11,812 bases of DNA. Origin: Chloroflexota bacterium. GTDB lineage: Bacteria; Chloroflexota; Dormibacteria; Dormibacterales; Dormibacteraceae. Under the pieces are notes generated by a model. That model saw only the letters and a list, made by a program, of their open reading frames with translations. It was not told the DNA's origin and did no database searches. Positions 1 through 6,142 of the stretch are shown in pieces. The stretch covers positions 1-11,812 of the forward strand of contig VBJR01000045.1 in NCBI GenBank assembly GCA_005880175.1, in the 5' to 3' direction. Each line of letters opens with the position of its first letter. The stretch's first letter is position 1. A program made the position numbers and the translations under genes.

Positions 1-192
1 AACGTGGTGGCACGCGTCAACTTCGTCAGCGCCGTGCTGAACCAGCTCAAGTCGCTGCCCTCCGGCGTGGACGCGCCGCGGCACGTGGACACGGTGCTCG
101 GCCCGTCCACCGTCCGCCTGCTCGACCTGGCGGTGGACGACCGCACGCGCTGGTTCCTCACCCTGGCCTCGCCCGAATTCCAGCTCAAGTGA
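1..192 (+). CDS. DUF1800 family protein, C-terminal tail (5' end outside window)
   Basis: The frame is open from the first base and ends in TGA at 190-192, so only the last 63 residues are visible. The ending, with a leucine-rich 'V-x-R-L-L-D-L' helix and then 'LTLASPEFQLK', matches the usual end of DUF1800 proteins, which close with a leucine-rich stretch and 'SPEFQ'. The next gene, 14 bp downstream, encodes a DUF1501 protein. DUF1800 and DUF1501 genes are well known as neighbours, and this supports the call more than the short fragment does. The biochemical function of DUF1800 proteins is not established; many are exported. The GTG at position 4 is internal and is not the real start. Confidence 0.72.
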   Translation, partial: NVVARVNFVSAVLNQLKSLPSGVDAPRHVDTVLGPSTVRLLDLAVDDRTRWFLTLASPEFQLK

Positions 193-206
193 GGGTGCCC
201 TGAACG

Positions 207-1505
207 ATGAGTGATCGGATCGGAATCAACCAGCTCGAGCGCCGGGACTTCCTGCGGGCCGGCCTGCTGTTCGGCGCCGGCGCGACCGGCCTGGCCGCCG
301 GCTACGCCGCGGTGCCCGACGCGTTCGCCCGCGCCGTCTACGCGGCCAAGACCAACGGCGTCACCAACGACCGCGTCATGGTGATGATCCAGCTCGCCGG
401 CGGCAACGACGGCCTGCGGACGGTCGTCCCGATCCAGGACGCCTCCCTGCACGACCTCCGGCCGCGGCTCGCGGCGATGTCCGTGCCCCAGGCCCTGCCC
501 ATCACGGCGGACTACGGGCTGAACCAGAACCTGAAGGGCATGAAGAGCCTGTGGGACCAGGGCAAGGTGGCCATCGTCGAGGGCGTCGGCTACCCGAACC
601 CCACGTTCTCGCACTTCGAGTCCATCCGGATCTGGGAGACGGGCGACCCGACGCGGCGCCAGGTGGACGGCTGGCTGGGCCGCACGCTGGCCAAGGCGTA
701 CGACTCGTTCGGCCACCCGCTGACCGGCTGCGCGTGCGGCACGACCGACGTGCCCGGGGCGCTCCGCGACCTGCAGGCGACGCTGACCGTCATCAACAAC
801 CAGAAGACGTTCGGCTTCACGGCGGGGAGCGAGCTCGAGGCCGCGGTGGGCGCGCTCTACAAGGGCACGCCGGGCGTCTACGGCGCGCTGTTCGACACGG
901 CGATGTCCACGGCCCAGGAGAGCATCGCCACGCTCAAGACGTCCCAGGCGACGTACCAGCCGAAGGCGCCGTACAGCGACAACGCGAAGCTGGTCTACTC
1001 GTCGAAGAACCAGCTGGCGGCCGCGCTCCAGCTCGCGTCCGAGCTGATCACGACGGGCACCGGCGTCAAGCTGCTCCACGTGACGCTCGGCGGCTTCGAC
1101 ACGCACTACACGGAGCTGACCCGGCACGACGACCTGATGGGCTACCTGGACACGGCGGTGAGCGCGTTCTACCAGGACCTGAGCGCCCACGGCATGGCCG
1201 ACCGCGTCCTGATCGCGACCTGGTCGGAGTTCGGCCGCCGGCCCCGGGAGAACGCGAGCGCCGGCACCGACCACGGCGCGGCCGCGCCGCTGATCCTGAT
1301 CGGCGACCCGGTGAAGGGCGGCATGTACGGCAAGTCGCCGAGCTTGACGGACCTGGACTCGACGGGCAACCTGAAGTACCAGGTCGACTTCCGCTCCGTG
1401 TACCAGGAGATCCTGGGTGGGCACCTGGGAGCCGATCCGAAGGAGATCCTGGGTGACACCTTCGACAAGCTCGGCTTCATCAAGAACCCGGCGGGGTCGT
1501 TCTGA
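207..1505 (+). CDS. DUF1501 domain-containing, Tat-exported protein
   Basis: This 432-residue protein has an N-terminal twin-arginine signal: 'ERRDFLRAG' at about residues 11-19, then a hydrophobic Ala/Gly-rich segment to about residue 33. The body is a DUF1501 domain, which belongs to the alkaline-phosphatase/sulfatase-like superfamily. Visible landmarks are AGGNDG (64-69), FSHFES around H136, GGFDTH (295-300), WSEFGRR (339-345) and GTDHG (353-357). The last two fit the conserved acidic and His metal-ligand positions of that fold. The start is ATG 207, with a GAGGG ribosome site about 11 nt upstream. The stop is 4 nt before the next start, so it is probably co-transcribed with the genes on both sides. 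The substrate is unknown; export in folded form, perhaps with bound metal, is inferred from the Tat motif. Confidence 0.93.
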   Translation: MSDRIGINQLERRDFLRAGLLFGAGATGLAAGYAAVPDAFARAVYAAKTNGVTNDRVMVMIQLAGGNDGLRTVVPIQDASLHDLRPRLAAMSVPQALPITADYGLNQNLKGMKSLWDQGKVAIVEGVGYPNPTFSHFESIRIWETGDPTRRQVDGWLGRTLAKAYDSFGHPLTGCACGTTDVPGALRDLQATLTVINNQKTFGFTAGSELEAAVGALYKGTPGVYGALFDTAMSTAQESIATLKTSQATYQPKAPYSDNAKLVYSSKNQLAAALQLASELITTGTGVKLLHVTLGGFDTHYTELTRHDDLMGYLDTAVSAFYQDLSAHGMADRVLIATWSEFGRRPRENASAGTDHGAAAPLILIGDPVKGGMYGKSPSLTDLDSTGNLKYQVDFRSVYQEILGGHLGADPKEILGDTFDKLGFIKNPAGSF

Positions 1506-1509
1506 CCTC

Positions 1510-1746
1510 GTGCATGCCCTGCTCCTGAAGGCGGCCGCCACGGCGCTGACCATCGCCGCGGCGGCCGCCGCCATCGTGCACGTGAGCGGCCACCTGAAGA
1601 CCGCCGCGGCGCCGCTGCACCCCGCGGTGGTGGGCGGCTCGGCGGCCGGGGCCGGGGTCGGCCTGGGCAGCGACGGCCGGCTCCACCTCACGCCCAGCGT
1701 CCGCAGCGGCAGCGTTCAGGCGGTCACTTCCACCTACGATTCCTGA
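1510..1746 (+). CDS. Small exported/membrane-anchored protein of a DUF1501-ApbE operon
   Basis: This 78-residue ORF starts at GTG 1510, four bases after the DUF1501 stop, and ends three bases before the ApbE start. GGCGGGG lies about 13 nt upstream of the GTG. A longer in-frame extension back into the DUF1501 gene exists, but the close operon spacing favours GTG 1510. The protein has Lys8, then an Ala-rich hydrophobic helix (about 9-26) that could be a signal peptide or anchor. A low-complexity Ala/Gly linker follows, and the C-terminal tail is Ser/Thr-rich and ends AVTSTYDS. I recognise no domain. Lying directly before an ApbE flavin transferase gene, it could be that enzyme's substrate, but the usual FMN_bind motif (D-x-x-S/T-G-A-T) is absent. 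That role is a guess. Confidence 0.66.
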   Translation: MHALLLKAAATALTIAAAAAAIVHVSGHLKTAAAPLHPAVVGGSAAGAGVGLGSDGRLHLTPSVRSGSVQAVTSTYDS

Positions 1747-1749
1747 GCG

Positions 1750-2571
1750 ATGACCTTCGACGAGGTCCGGTTCGAGGCGCTGGGCAGCGCGTGCCACGTG
1801 CTGGGCGTGGGCCTGGAGCGCGGCCGGCTGGCCTGGGCGACGGCGTGGGTGGCGGAGCGCCACGACCGGTTCAGCCGCTTCGAGCCGGACAGCGAGCTGA
1901 GCCGCTTCAACGCGGCCGCCGGGCGCTGGACGGACGTGTCGCCGGAGCTGGAGGGCCTGCTCCGGGCGGCGCTCGACGCCCACCGCCTCAGCGGCGGCCT
2001 GGTCCACGCGGGCGTCCTGGGCTCGATGCTGGCGATCGGCTACACGCGGCCGCTCCGGCTCGGGCCGACCGCGGCCACGCTGACCGGGGCGGCGCCGCCC
2101 CCGCCGCTGCCGGACATGCTGGAGGTCGAGCCCGGGCGGGCGCGGCTCCGGGCCGGCACGGGCGTGGACCTGGGCGGCATCGCCAAGGGCTGGCTGGCCG
2201 ACCGCCTGGCCGCCGAGCTGGGCCAGAACTGCCTGGTCAACCTGGGCGGCGACCTGTTCGCCCGGGGCGCCGGCCCGGAGGGCGAGGGCTGGCCCGTGGC
2301 GGTCGGAGATACGACCCTGCTCCTCGCCGGCCAGGGCGCGGCCACGAGCGGCGTCCGGCGGCGGGCGTGGCAGGACGGCGACGAGGCGCTGCACCACCTG
2401 ATCGACCCGCGCACCGGCCGGCCCGCCCGGACCGACCTCAGCCAGGTCTCGGTGGTCACGCCCACAGCGGCCGAGGCGGAGGTGCACGCCAAGGCGGCCC
2501 TGCTGCTGGGCTCGGGGCTCGCGCCCGCGCATCTGGCGGCCCACGCGCTCGCGTGGAGGCTGGCGCCGTGA
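1750..2571 (+). CDS. apbE: FAD:protein FMN transferase (ApbE family)
   Basis: ApbE enzymes move FMN from FAD onto a Ser/Thr of partner proteins, usually on the outer face of the membrane. This copy has 273 residues, shorter than many family members, and no clear signal peptide. Family motifs appear in order: FSRFEPDSELSRFN (about 42-55), GVDLGGIAKGW (138-148), NLGGD (164-168), TSG (199-201), HHLIDPRTGRP (215-225) and VSVVTPTAAEAEVHAKAALLLG (from about 234). In the last, the usual metal-binding Asp and the Thr four residues later are Glu244 and Lys248. The first conserved FDPTV-like loop reads VHAGV. The start is ATG 1750. The stop TGA overlaps a GTG (GTGA at 2568-2571) that begins the left copy of a 12-bp direct repeat. 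It sits between a small exported protein and a ferric-reductase-like cytochrome, so a membrane redox role is likely. Confidence 0.9.
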   Translation: MTFDEVRFEALGSACHVLGVGLERGRLAWATAWVAERHDRFSRFEPDSELSRFNAAAGRWTDVSPELEGLLRAALDAHRLSGGLVHAGVLGSMLAIGYTRPLRLGPTAATLTGAAPPPPLPDMLEVEPGRARLRAGTGVDLGGIAKGWLADRLAAELGQNCLVNLGGDLFARGAGPEGEGWPVAVGDTTLLLAGQGAATSGVRRRAWQDGDEALHHLIDPRTGRPARTDLSQVSVVTPTAAEAEVHAKAALLLGSGLAPAHLAAHALAWRLAP

Positions 2572-2579
2572 GCTTCGAG

Positions 2580-2761
2580 AGGCAAGAGGGGGCAGGCCCC
2601 CTCTTCCGGAACACCCCCGCTGGTCCGAGACGTTCGGAGCGCCTCCGGCGCGTCGCTGCGCGTCTGAAGGCAGGGCCTCGGCGACGTCGGGAGGGGAGGC
2701 TCACACACTCGGGCGGAGCCCTTGCTCACGGCCGCCCCAGCACCCATCGAGGGGTGCTCCA
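2580..2761 (+). mobile_element. Putative small non-autonomous insertion (MITE/REP-like) between apbE and the cytochrome gene
   Basis: This 182-bp stretch lies between the two copies of the 12-bp direct repeat. It begins near a strong hairpin (2584-2605) and ends near another (2739-2758: AGCACCC, 6-nt loop, GGGTGCT). It encodes no recognisable protein. The frame from the left GTG (2568) stays open for 65 Arg-rich, low-complexity codons and stops at the TGA in the right repeat copy (2763-2765), giving a second GTGA junction. I found no convincing terminal inverted repeats, so the class of element is unknown. GAGGGG at 2749-2754 now serves as the ribosome site for the cytochrome gene. Confidence 0.5.
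2584..2605. other. Strong GC hairpin at the left end of the insert
   Basis: AAGAGGGGGC (2584-2593) and GCCCCCTCTT (2596-2605) are perfect inverted copies. They form a 9-10 bp stem with a 2-4 nt loop. There is no T-run after it on either strand, so a classic intrinsic terminator is not shown. It may attenuate or stabilise the mRNA between apbE and the cytochrome gene, or be part of a REP-like repeat. Confidence 0.6.
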
Positions 2762-3301
2762 GTGAGCTTCGAGCTCCTGACCTGGGTCGTGGCCAGGGTC
2801 GCCGGCCTGACGGCCCTCACGGCGCTGTCGATCTCGCTGCTGACCGGCGTCGCCCTCCGGACCGGCGTGCTCGACTGGCTGGGCAGCAACCGCCTGCTCC
2901 GTTCGCTGCACGAGTACACGACGGTGCTGTGGATGCCGCTCGGCGCGGTGCACATCGGCGCCCTGCTGCTCGACCAGACGGCGCGCATCCGGCCGCTGGA
3001 CCTGGCCGTGCCGTTCCTGGTCCCGTACGGCAGCCTGGCGGTCGGCCTGGGCACGATCAGCCTGCAGCTCTTCCTGCTGGTGGCCATCACGGGGCTCCTG
3101 CGCCGCCGCATCGAGAGCCAGGCCTGGCAGTGGCTCCACCGCCTGTCCTACGTCGCGTACGCGCTGCTGTTCGTGCACTCGCTGCTGGCCGGGTCCGACG
3201 CGGCCGACCCCGCGGTGGCGGCCCTGACGTGGTCCACGGCGGGACTGCTCGCGCTGCTGACGGCGGCCCGCGTGATCTGGGGCCGGCTGCCGGCCTCCTG
3301 A
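2762..3301 (+). CDS. Ferric-reductase-like transmembrane b-type cytochrome
   Basis: This 179-residue integral membrane protein has about five to six hydrophobic helices. Four His residues sit at H50, H64, H126 and H139. The spacings H-x13-H and H-x12-H, on two helices, are the classic bis-heme pattern of the ferric reductase transmembrane domain family (also MsrQ/YedZ and NADPH oxidase b-cytochromes). There is no FAD/NAD-binding reductase domain, so it must take electrons from, or give them to, another protein or the quinone pool. It starts at GTG 2762 with GAGGGG seven bases upstream. The ApbE gene upstream suggests a flavinylated partner. It converges with the - strand methyltransferase gene, with only 7 bp between the stops and no evident terminator. 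Confidence 0.85.
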   Translation: MSFELLTWVVARVAGLTALTALSISLLTGVALRTGVLDWLGSNRLLRSLHEYTTVLWMPLGAVHIGALLLDQTARIRPLDLAVPFLVPYGSLAVGLGTISLQLFLLVAITGLLRRRIESQAWQWLHRLSYVAYALLFVHSLLAGSDAADPAVAALTWSTAGLLALLTAARVIWGRLPAS

Positions 3302-3308
3302 CGGGCCG

Positions 3309-4130
3309 CTACCGCGTGGCCGTCACGTAGAACGTTCGGGTCAGGCCCGGGACGCCGCGCGGCACGACCGGCCAGGGCCAGCGGCCGAAGTGGGAGCCCT
3401 CGTGGCCTGGCTCGGCGACGCGCTCCACCACCCAGCCGTGGCGTTCGAGCAGCGCCTCCGGTTCGTTGGTGCCGAACCGCCAGGGCCGCCCGCTGACCTT
3501 CATCGAGTCCAGCCACTCGCGCATCCACGGTTGGACGGCGTGGTCGGCGGACAGGAGGTCGGCGCCCAGGCGGCTCCCGGGCGCCGCGGCTTCCGCGACG
3601 CCGGCCAGCACCGCGTCCACGGCCTCCTCGGGCAGGTACTGCAGCAGCCCCTCGATCAGCCAGACGGCCGGTGACCCGGATGCGAACCCCGACTCGCGCA
3701 GGCGCGCCGTCCACCCCGGCTCCGCCAGGTCGGCGGCGACCGTGAACCGCTCGCAGCGCGGCCGATCGCCGGCCGGGTCGAGCAGCGTCCGCTTCAGGTC
3801 GAGCACCTCGGCCCGATCCACCTCCCAGAGGCGGACACCCTCCGGCCAGGGCAGGCGGAAGGCCCGCGCGTCCATGCCGGCCGCGACCAGCACCACCTGG
3901 CGCGGCCCGCGCTCACCGGTCGCCCGGAGCAGCCAGTCGTCGAAGTACCGGGTCCGCAGCGCCACCGCCGGGTTGTCCCGGACCTGCCGGGGCGCGCGAT
4001 CCAGCATCGCGAAGCCCTGCTCCCCCGCCAGCCTCGCGGCCAGGGGGTCGTCGAAGAGGCGGTCGGGCCGGGCGGACTCGCGGGCGCGGGCGGCGGCCGT
4101 CCACCTCGCCGTCAGCGCGATGCGGTCCAT
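3309..4130 (-). CDS. Class I SAM-dependent methyltransferase (TIGR00027/LCM-like)
   Basis: This 273-residue protein is typical of the actinobacterial leucine-carboxymethyltransferase-like O-methyltransferases (PPM1/LCM, TIGR00027). The N-terminal region has RLFDDPLAARL (24-34), and RTRYFDDWL (59-67) follows. The SAM motif I is VVLVAAGMDARAFRL (79-93), then WEVDRAEVLDLK (102-113) with the acidic ribose ligand, and WLIEGLLQYLPEEAV with the post-I acidic Glu. The substrate is unknown; family members are often placed with polyketide or small-molecule O-methylation. Its ATG overlaps the stop of the upstream PrsW-family gene (TGATG), so translation is probably coupled. Confidence 0.92.
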   Translation of the reverse strand: MDRIALTARWTAAARARESARPDRLFDDPLAARLAGEQGFAMLDRAPRQVRDNPAVALRTRYFDDWLLRATGERGPRQVVLVAAGMDARAFRLPWPEGVRLWEVDRAEVLDLKRTLLDPAGDRPRCERFTVAADLAEPGWTARLRESGFASGSPAVWLIEGLLQYLPEEAVDAVLAGVAEAAAPGSRLGADLLSADHAVQPWMREWLDSMKVSGRPWRFGTNEPEALLERHGWVVERVAEPGHEGSHFGRWPWPVVPRGVPGLTRTFYVTATR

Positions 4131-5494
4131 CAGGCCGCGGCGCCGCGCAGGGCCAGCACCTGCTCACGGAGGACGTTCTCGGCGGCCAGCGGGTCGGCCA
4201 TCTCCTGCCGCTCGCGGTGCCAGCGCTCCATCGCCAGGTGCAGCTGCGCCGTCTGCAGGCGGGACACCTGCAGGTACCCCGGGAGGCCGCTGCTGGCGAA
4301 CGCGGACATGCGGGCGTGGAAGCGCCGCTGCGGGCTCATCAGGACGTCGACCTCCGCCGGCTGGACGGCGCCGCTGCCGCTCTCCGCCTCCTCGCGCAGG
4401 GCGCGCCGCAGGGCCACGCCCTCGAGCTGGAGGCCCATCGCCAGCATCACCAGCAGGACGGCGACGAACGGCCCGACCATGAACAGGTACCGCGCGTGCG
4501 CGAGCAGGGCCAGCGTCAGCGGGTCGCGGACGCCGGTGAGCGCGAGCGCCTCCCAGGCGTCCCAGGCGAAGTGGGCCGCGATCGCGGCCAGGAACCCGCA
4601 GGCGATGACCAGCAGTCGCTGGCGGGCCCGGGGCAGCTGGCGGGCGACGCCGATGCCGGCGCCGATCAGGGCGGTGTACGCGGCGTGGCCGAAGAACAGT
4701 CCGATCACCTGGCGCCAGTACCACATGCCGATGGCGCTGGCCACGCCGGTGCCCTCCGACGAGTACGTGGCGTAGAGGTGCGTCATCCAGCCGATCGACT
4801 CCATGAAGTTGAAGCCGAAGCCCACCGCCGCGCCGTACACGATGCCGTCAACCACGTCGTCGAACTCGTCGCGCATCACCAGGTAGAGGAGGAGGACCGC
4901 GACGCCCTTGGCCACCTCCTCCAGGATCCCGGCGGAGTAGGCGGTCGAGGTGATGGCCGCCGGCCCCGGCAGCAGGTTGGCCGTGAACACGGTGTCCCAC
5001 AGCGTCTCGCCCCAGAAGGCGAGGCTGGTGGAGACGATCGCGCCCCAGGCGGTGGCCACCAGCACCAGCCGCCAGGGCTCCTTCTCGTTCCGGTCGAGGC
5101 GGCGGAGCACGAGCAGGCCGAGGGCGGTGGTGGGCAGGCAGGCCGCCGCGCACGCGGCCGCCACGCCGGGGCCGGCCGCCTGGGTGAACGTGAACGCGTC
5201 CAGCACGGACAACCAGAGGAAGGCGCCGACCAGGAGCAGGACGCCGGCTCGGGTCAGGTCGCGGCCGCGGACCGTCGGCTGGTCGCGCAGGCCGCGCAGA
5301 AAGAACACGGTGGCCGCCACGATGCAGCCGACGGTGGGCAGCCCGAACAGCGTCGCGCGCAGCGGGACCGGGCCGATCGCGACCGAGGCGACCGAGCCGA
5401 TGACGAGGAAGACGAAGATGGCCAGGCTCAGCACGCCCGCGAGCCAGTAGCGGCTGGGCCGCCAGCGCCGGCGGTAGGCGGAGGTGAGGATCAC
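4130..5494 (-). CDS. PrsW-family intramembrane metalloprotease
   Basis: PrsW proteins are membrane metalloproteases; the Bacillus founder cleaves the anti-sigma factor RsiW. This 454-residue protein has about nine to ten hydrophobic helices. The zinc-site signatures are EEVAKG (E192, E193), DGIVYGAAVGFGFNFMES (216-233, including E232), FGHAAYT (H270) and AAHFAWD (H308, D312). A soluble tail of about 95 residues (360-454), rich in Glu, Arg and Gln, follows the last helix and is probably cytoplasmic. I chose GTG 5494 as the start because it overlaps the upstream gene's TGA as GTGA and is followed directly by a short basic stretch and the first helix. A longer open frame upstream overlaps that gene and is not credible. 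It is co-oriented and coupled with genes on both sides. Confidence 0.88.
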   Translation of the reverse strand: MILTSAYRRRWRPSRYWLAGVLSLAIFVFLVIGSVASVAIGPVPLRATLFGLPTVGCIVAATVFFLRGLRDQPTVRGRDLTRAGVLLLVGAFLWLSVLDAFTFTQAAGPGVAAACAAACLPTTALGLLVLRRLDRNEKEPWRLVLVATAWGAIVSTSLAFWGETLWDTVFTANLLPGPAAITSTAYSAGILEEVAKGVAVLLLYLVMRDEFDDVVDGIVYGAAVGFGFNFMESIGWMTHLYATYSSEGTGVASAIGMWYWRQVIGLFFGHAAYTALIGAGIGVARQLPRARQRLLVIACGFLAAIAAHFAWDAWEALALTGVRDPLTLALLAHARYLFMVGPFVAVLLVMLAMGLQLEGVALRRALREEAESGSGAVQPAEVDVLMSPQRRFHARMSAFASSGLPGYLQVSRLQTAQLHLAMERWHRERQEMADPLAAENVLREQVLALRGAAA

Positions 5495-5982
5495 GGGTCG
5501 TGCACCACGACGACGGCCTTGCTGTTGATCACCTCGACGGGCTGGCCGCCCGAGTACCTGACGATCTTCAGGGTGTACGTCCCGGGCAGGTTGGCGTGCA
5601 GGTCGGACGGGGTGACGACGGGGACCAGGGCGTTGTGGTCGGCCAGCTGGCCGGCCGGCGCGGGCCCGATGCCGCCGACCTGGGTGTCGAGGCTGTCGTA
5701 CCAGCTCGCGGCGACGACCATGCCCTCGGGCAGGTGGCCCCACTGGACCTGGGCCGCGAACGGCTGGTCCCGGCGGAAGTGCGAGCTGGGCGCCCCGCGC
5801 ACCTGGCCGGACCGGGTGTCGTAGAGGTACACGCCGGTGACCTGGGCACGGTAGCCGGTGTGCTCGCCGAGCGGGGCGAAGCGGAGGAGGGTCACGACCC
5901 CGAGGGCGAGGATGAGGACCGCGACCAGGCCCAGGCCCAGCATGGTCCAGTACAGCGGACGGAAGTCCTCACGGGCTTGCAT
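5491..5982 (-). CDS. Single-pass membrane protein with extracytoplasmic domain, coupled to the PrsW gene
   Basis: This is a 163-residue protein when started at ATG 5982, where AGG lies about 10 nt upstream. A GTG at 5991 would add three residues but lies too close to that AGG. A short N-terminal tail (about 1-11) precedes one transmembrane helix (about 12-33). The remaining 130 residues look like an extracytoplasmic beta-rich domain, with segments such as AQVTGVYLYD, GTYTLKIVRYSGGQPVEVI and AVVVVHD. I do not recognise the family. Its stop overlaps the PrsW start. The one-helix topology resembles that of known PrsW substrates such as anti-sigma factors, so it may be a substrate or partner, but no anti-sigma domain is seen. 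Confidence 0.8.
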   Translation of the reverse strand: MQAREDFRPLYWTMLGLGLVAVLILALGVVTLLRFAPLGEHTGYRAQVTGVYLYDTRSGQVRGAPSSHFRRDQPFAAQVQWGHLPEGMVVAASWYDSLDTQVGGIGPAPAGQLADHNALVPVVTPSDLHANLPGTYTLKIVRYSGGQPVEVINSKAVVVVHDP

Positions 5983-6028
5983 GACGGGCACGCCTATTCT
6001 CGCGGGTTGGCCACGCGGGGATCTGTCA

Positions 6029-6040
6029 GCCCCCGGGGGC
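6029..6040. other. Perfect 12-bp GC palindrome
   Basis: GCCCCCGGGGGC is a perfect palindrome about 47 bp upstream of the single-pass membrane protein's start, in the gap after the DUF1992 gene. It could be a protein-binding site or part of a transcript fold. In DNA this GC-rich a short G/C palindrome has limited weight. Confidence 0.35.
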
Positions 6041-6056
6041 GATCGAGGTGGTCGCT

Positions 6057-6099
6057 GGCCAATGCAACGTCTCCCTGGCGGGCGAGACGTGCCATTGCC
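6057..6099 (-). terminator. Long bulged hairpin after the DUF1992 gene, possible terminator
   Basis: ACGTCTC (6067-6073) pairs exactly with GAGACGT (6084-6090) around a 10-nt loop. The stem continues outward, with single-base bulges, through CAATG/CATTG-like arms to GG (6057-6058) and CC (6098-6099), about 15 pairs in all. It lies 44 bp past the stop of the - strand DUF1992 gene. No T-run follows, so it may be an L-shaped terminator of the kind common in high-GC bacteria. A second near-palindrome (6092-6107) overlaps its right arm. Confidence 0.45.
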
Positions 6100-6142
6100 G
6101 GCGATGGAGCGGCTCAGCCCGGCCCGAGCACTTCAGGGCGCC

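Larger units (their letters stand above)
2568..2773 (+). repeat. Exact 12-bp direct repeat flanking a 182-bp insert
   Basis: GTGAGCTTCGAG occurs at 2568-2579 and again at 2762-2773, with a period of 194 bp and no mismatch. The right copy encodes the first residues (M-S-F-E) of the cytochrome gene. The left copy sits exactly where that start would lie if the cytochrome gene overlapped the apbE stop as GTGA. The simplest reading is that one original junction was duplicated when the DNA between the copies was inserted. Confidence 0.75.

Noticed and set aside
1480..2544. A 354-codon - strand open frame opposite apbE
   Set aside because: Its composition is Arg/Gln/Ala-rich shadow sequence, while the + strand shows clear ApbE motifs.
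2568..2765. A 65-codon ORF from the left GTG across the insert
   Set aside because: It is open and perhaps coupled, but Arg-rich and low-complexity with no recognisable features. It is more likely a by-product of the insertion than a gene.
5495..5743. Extension of the PrsW-family gene upstream of GTG 5494
   Set aside because: The added residues are Arg/Pro-rich and overlap a better-supported gene; the GTGA junction is the natural start.
5983..6060. A sigma70 promoter for the single-pass membrane protein (AGAATA and CTGACA)
   Set aside because: The spacing is about 23 bp and the hexamers are poor matches, so I could not support a promoter.
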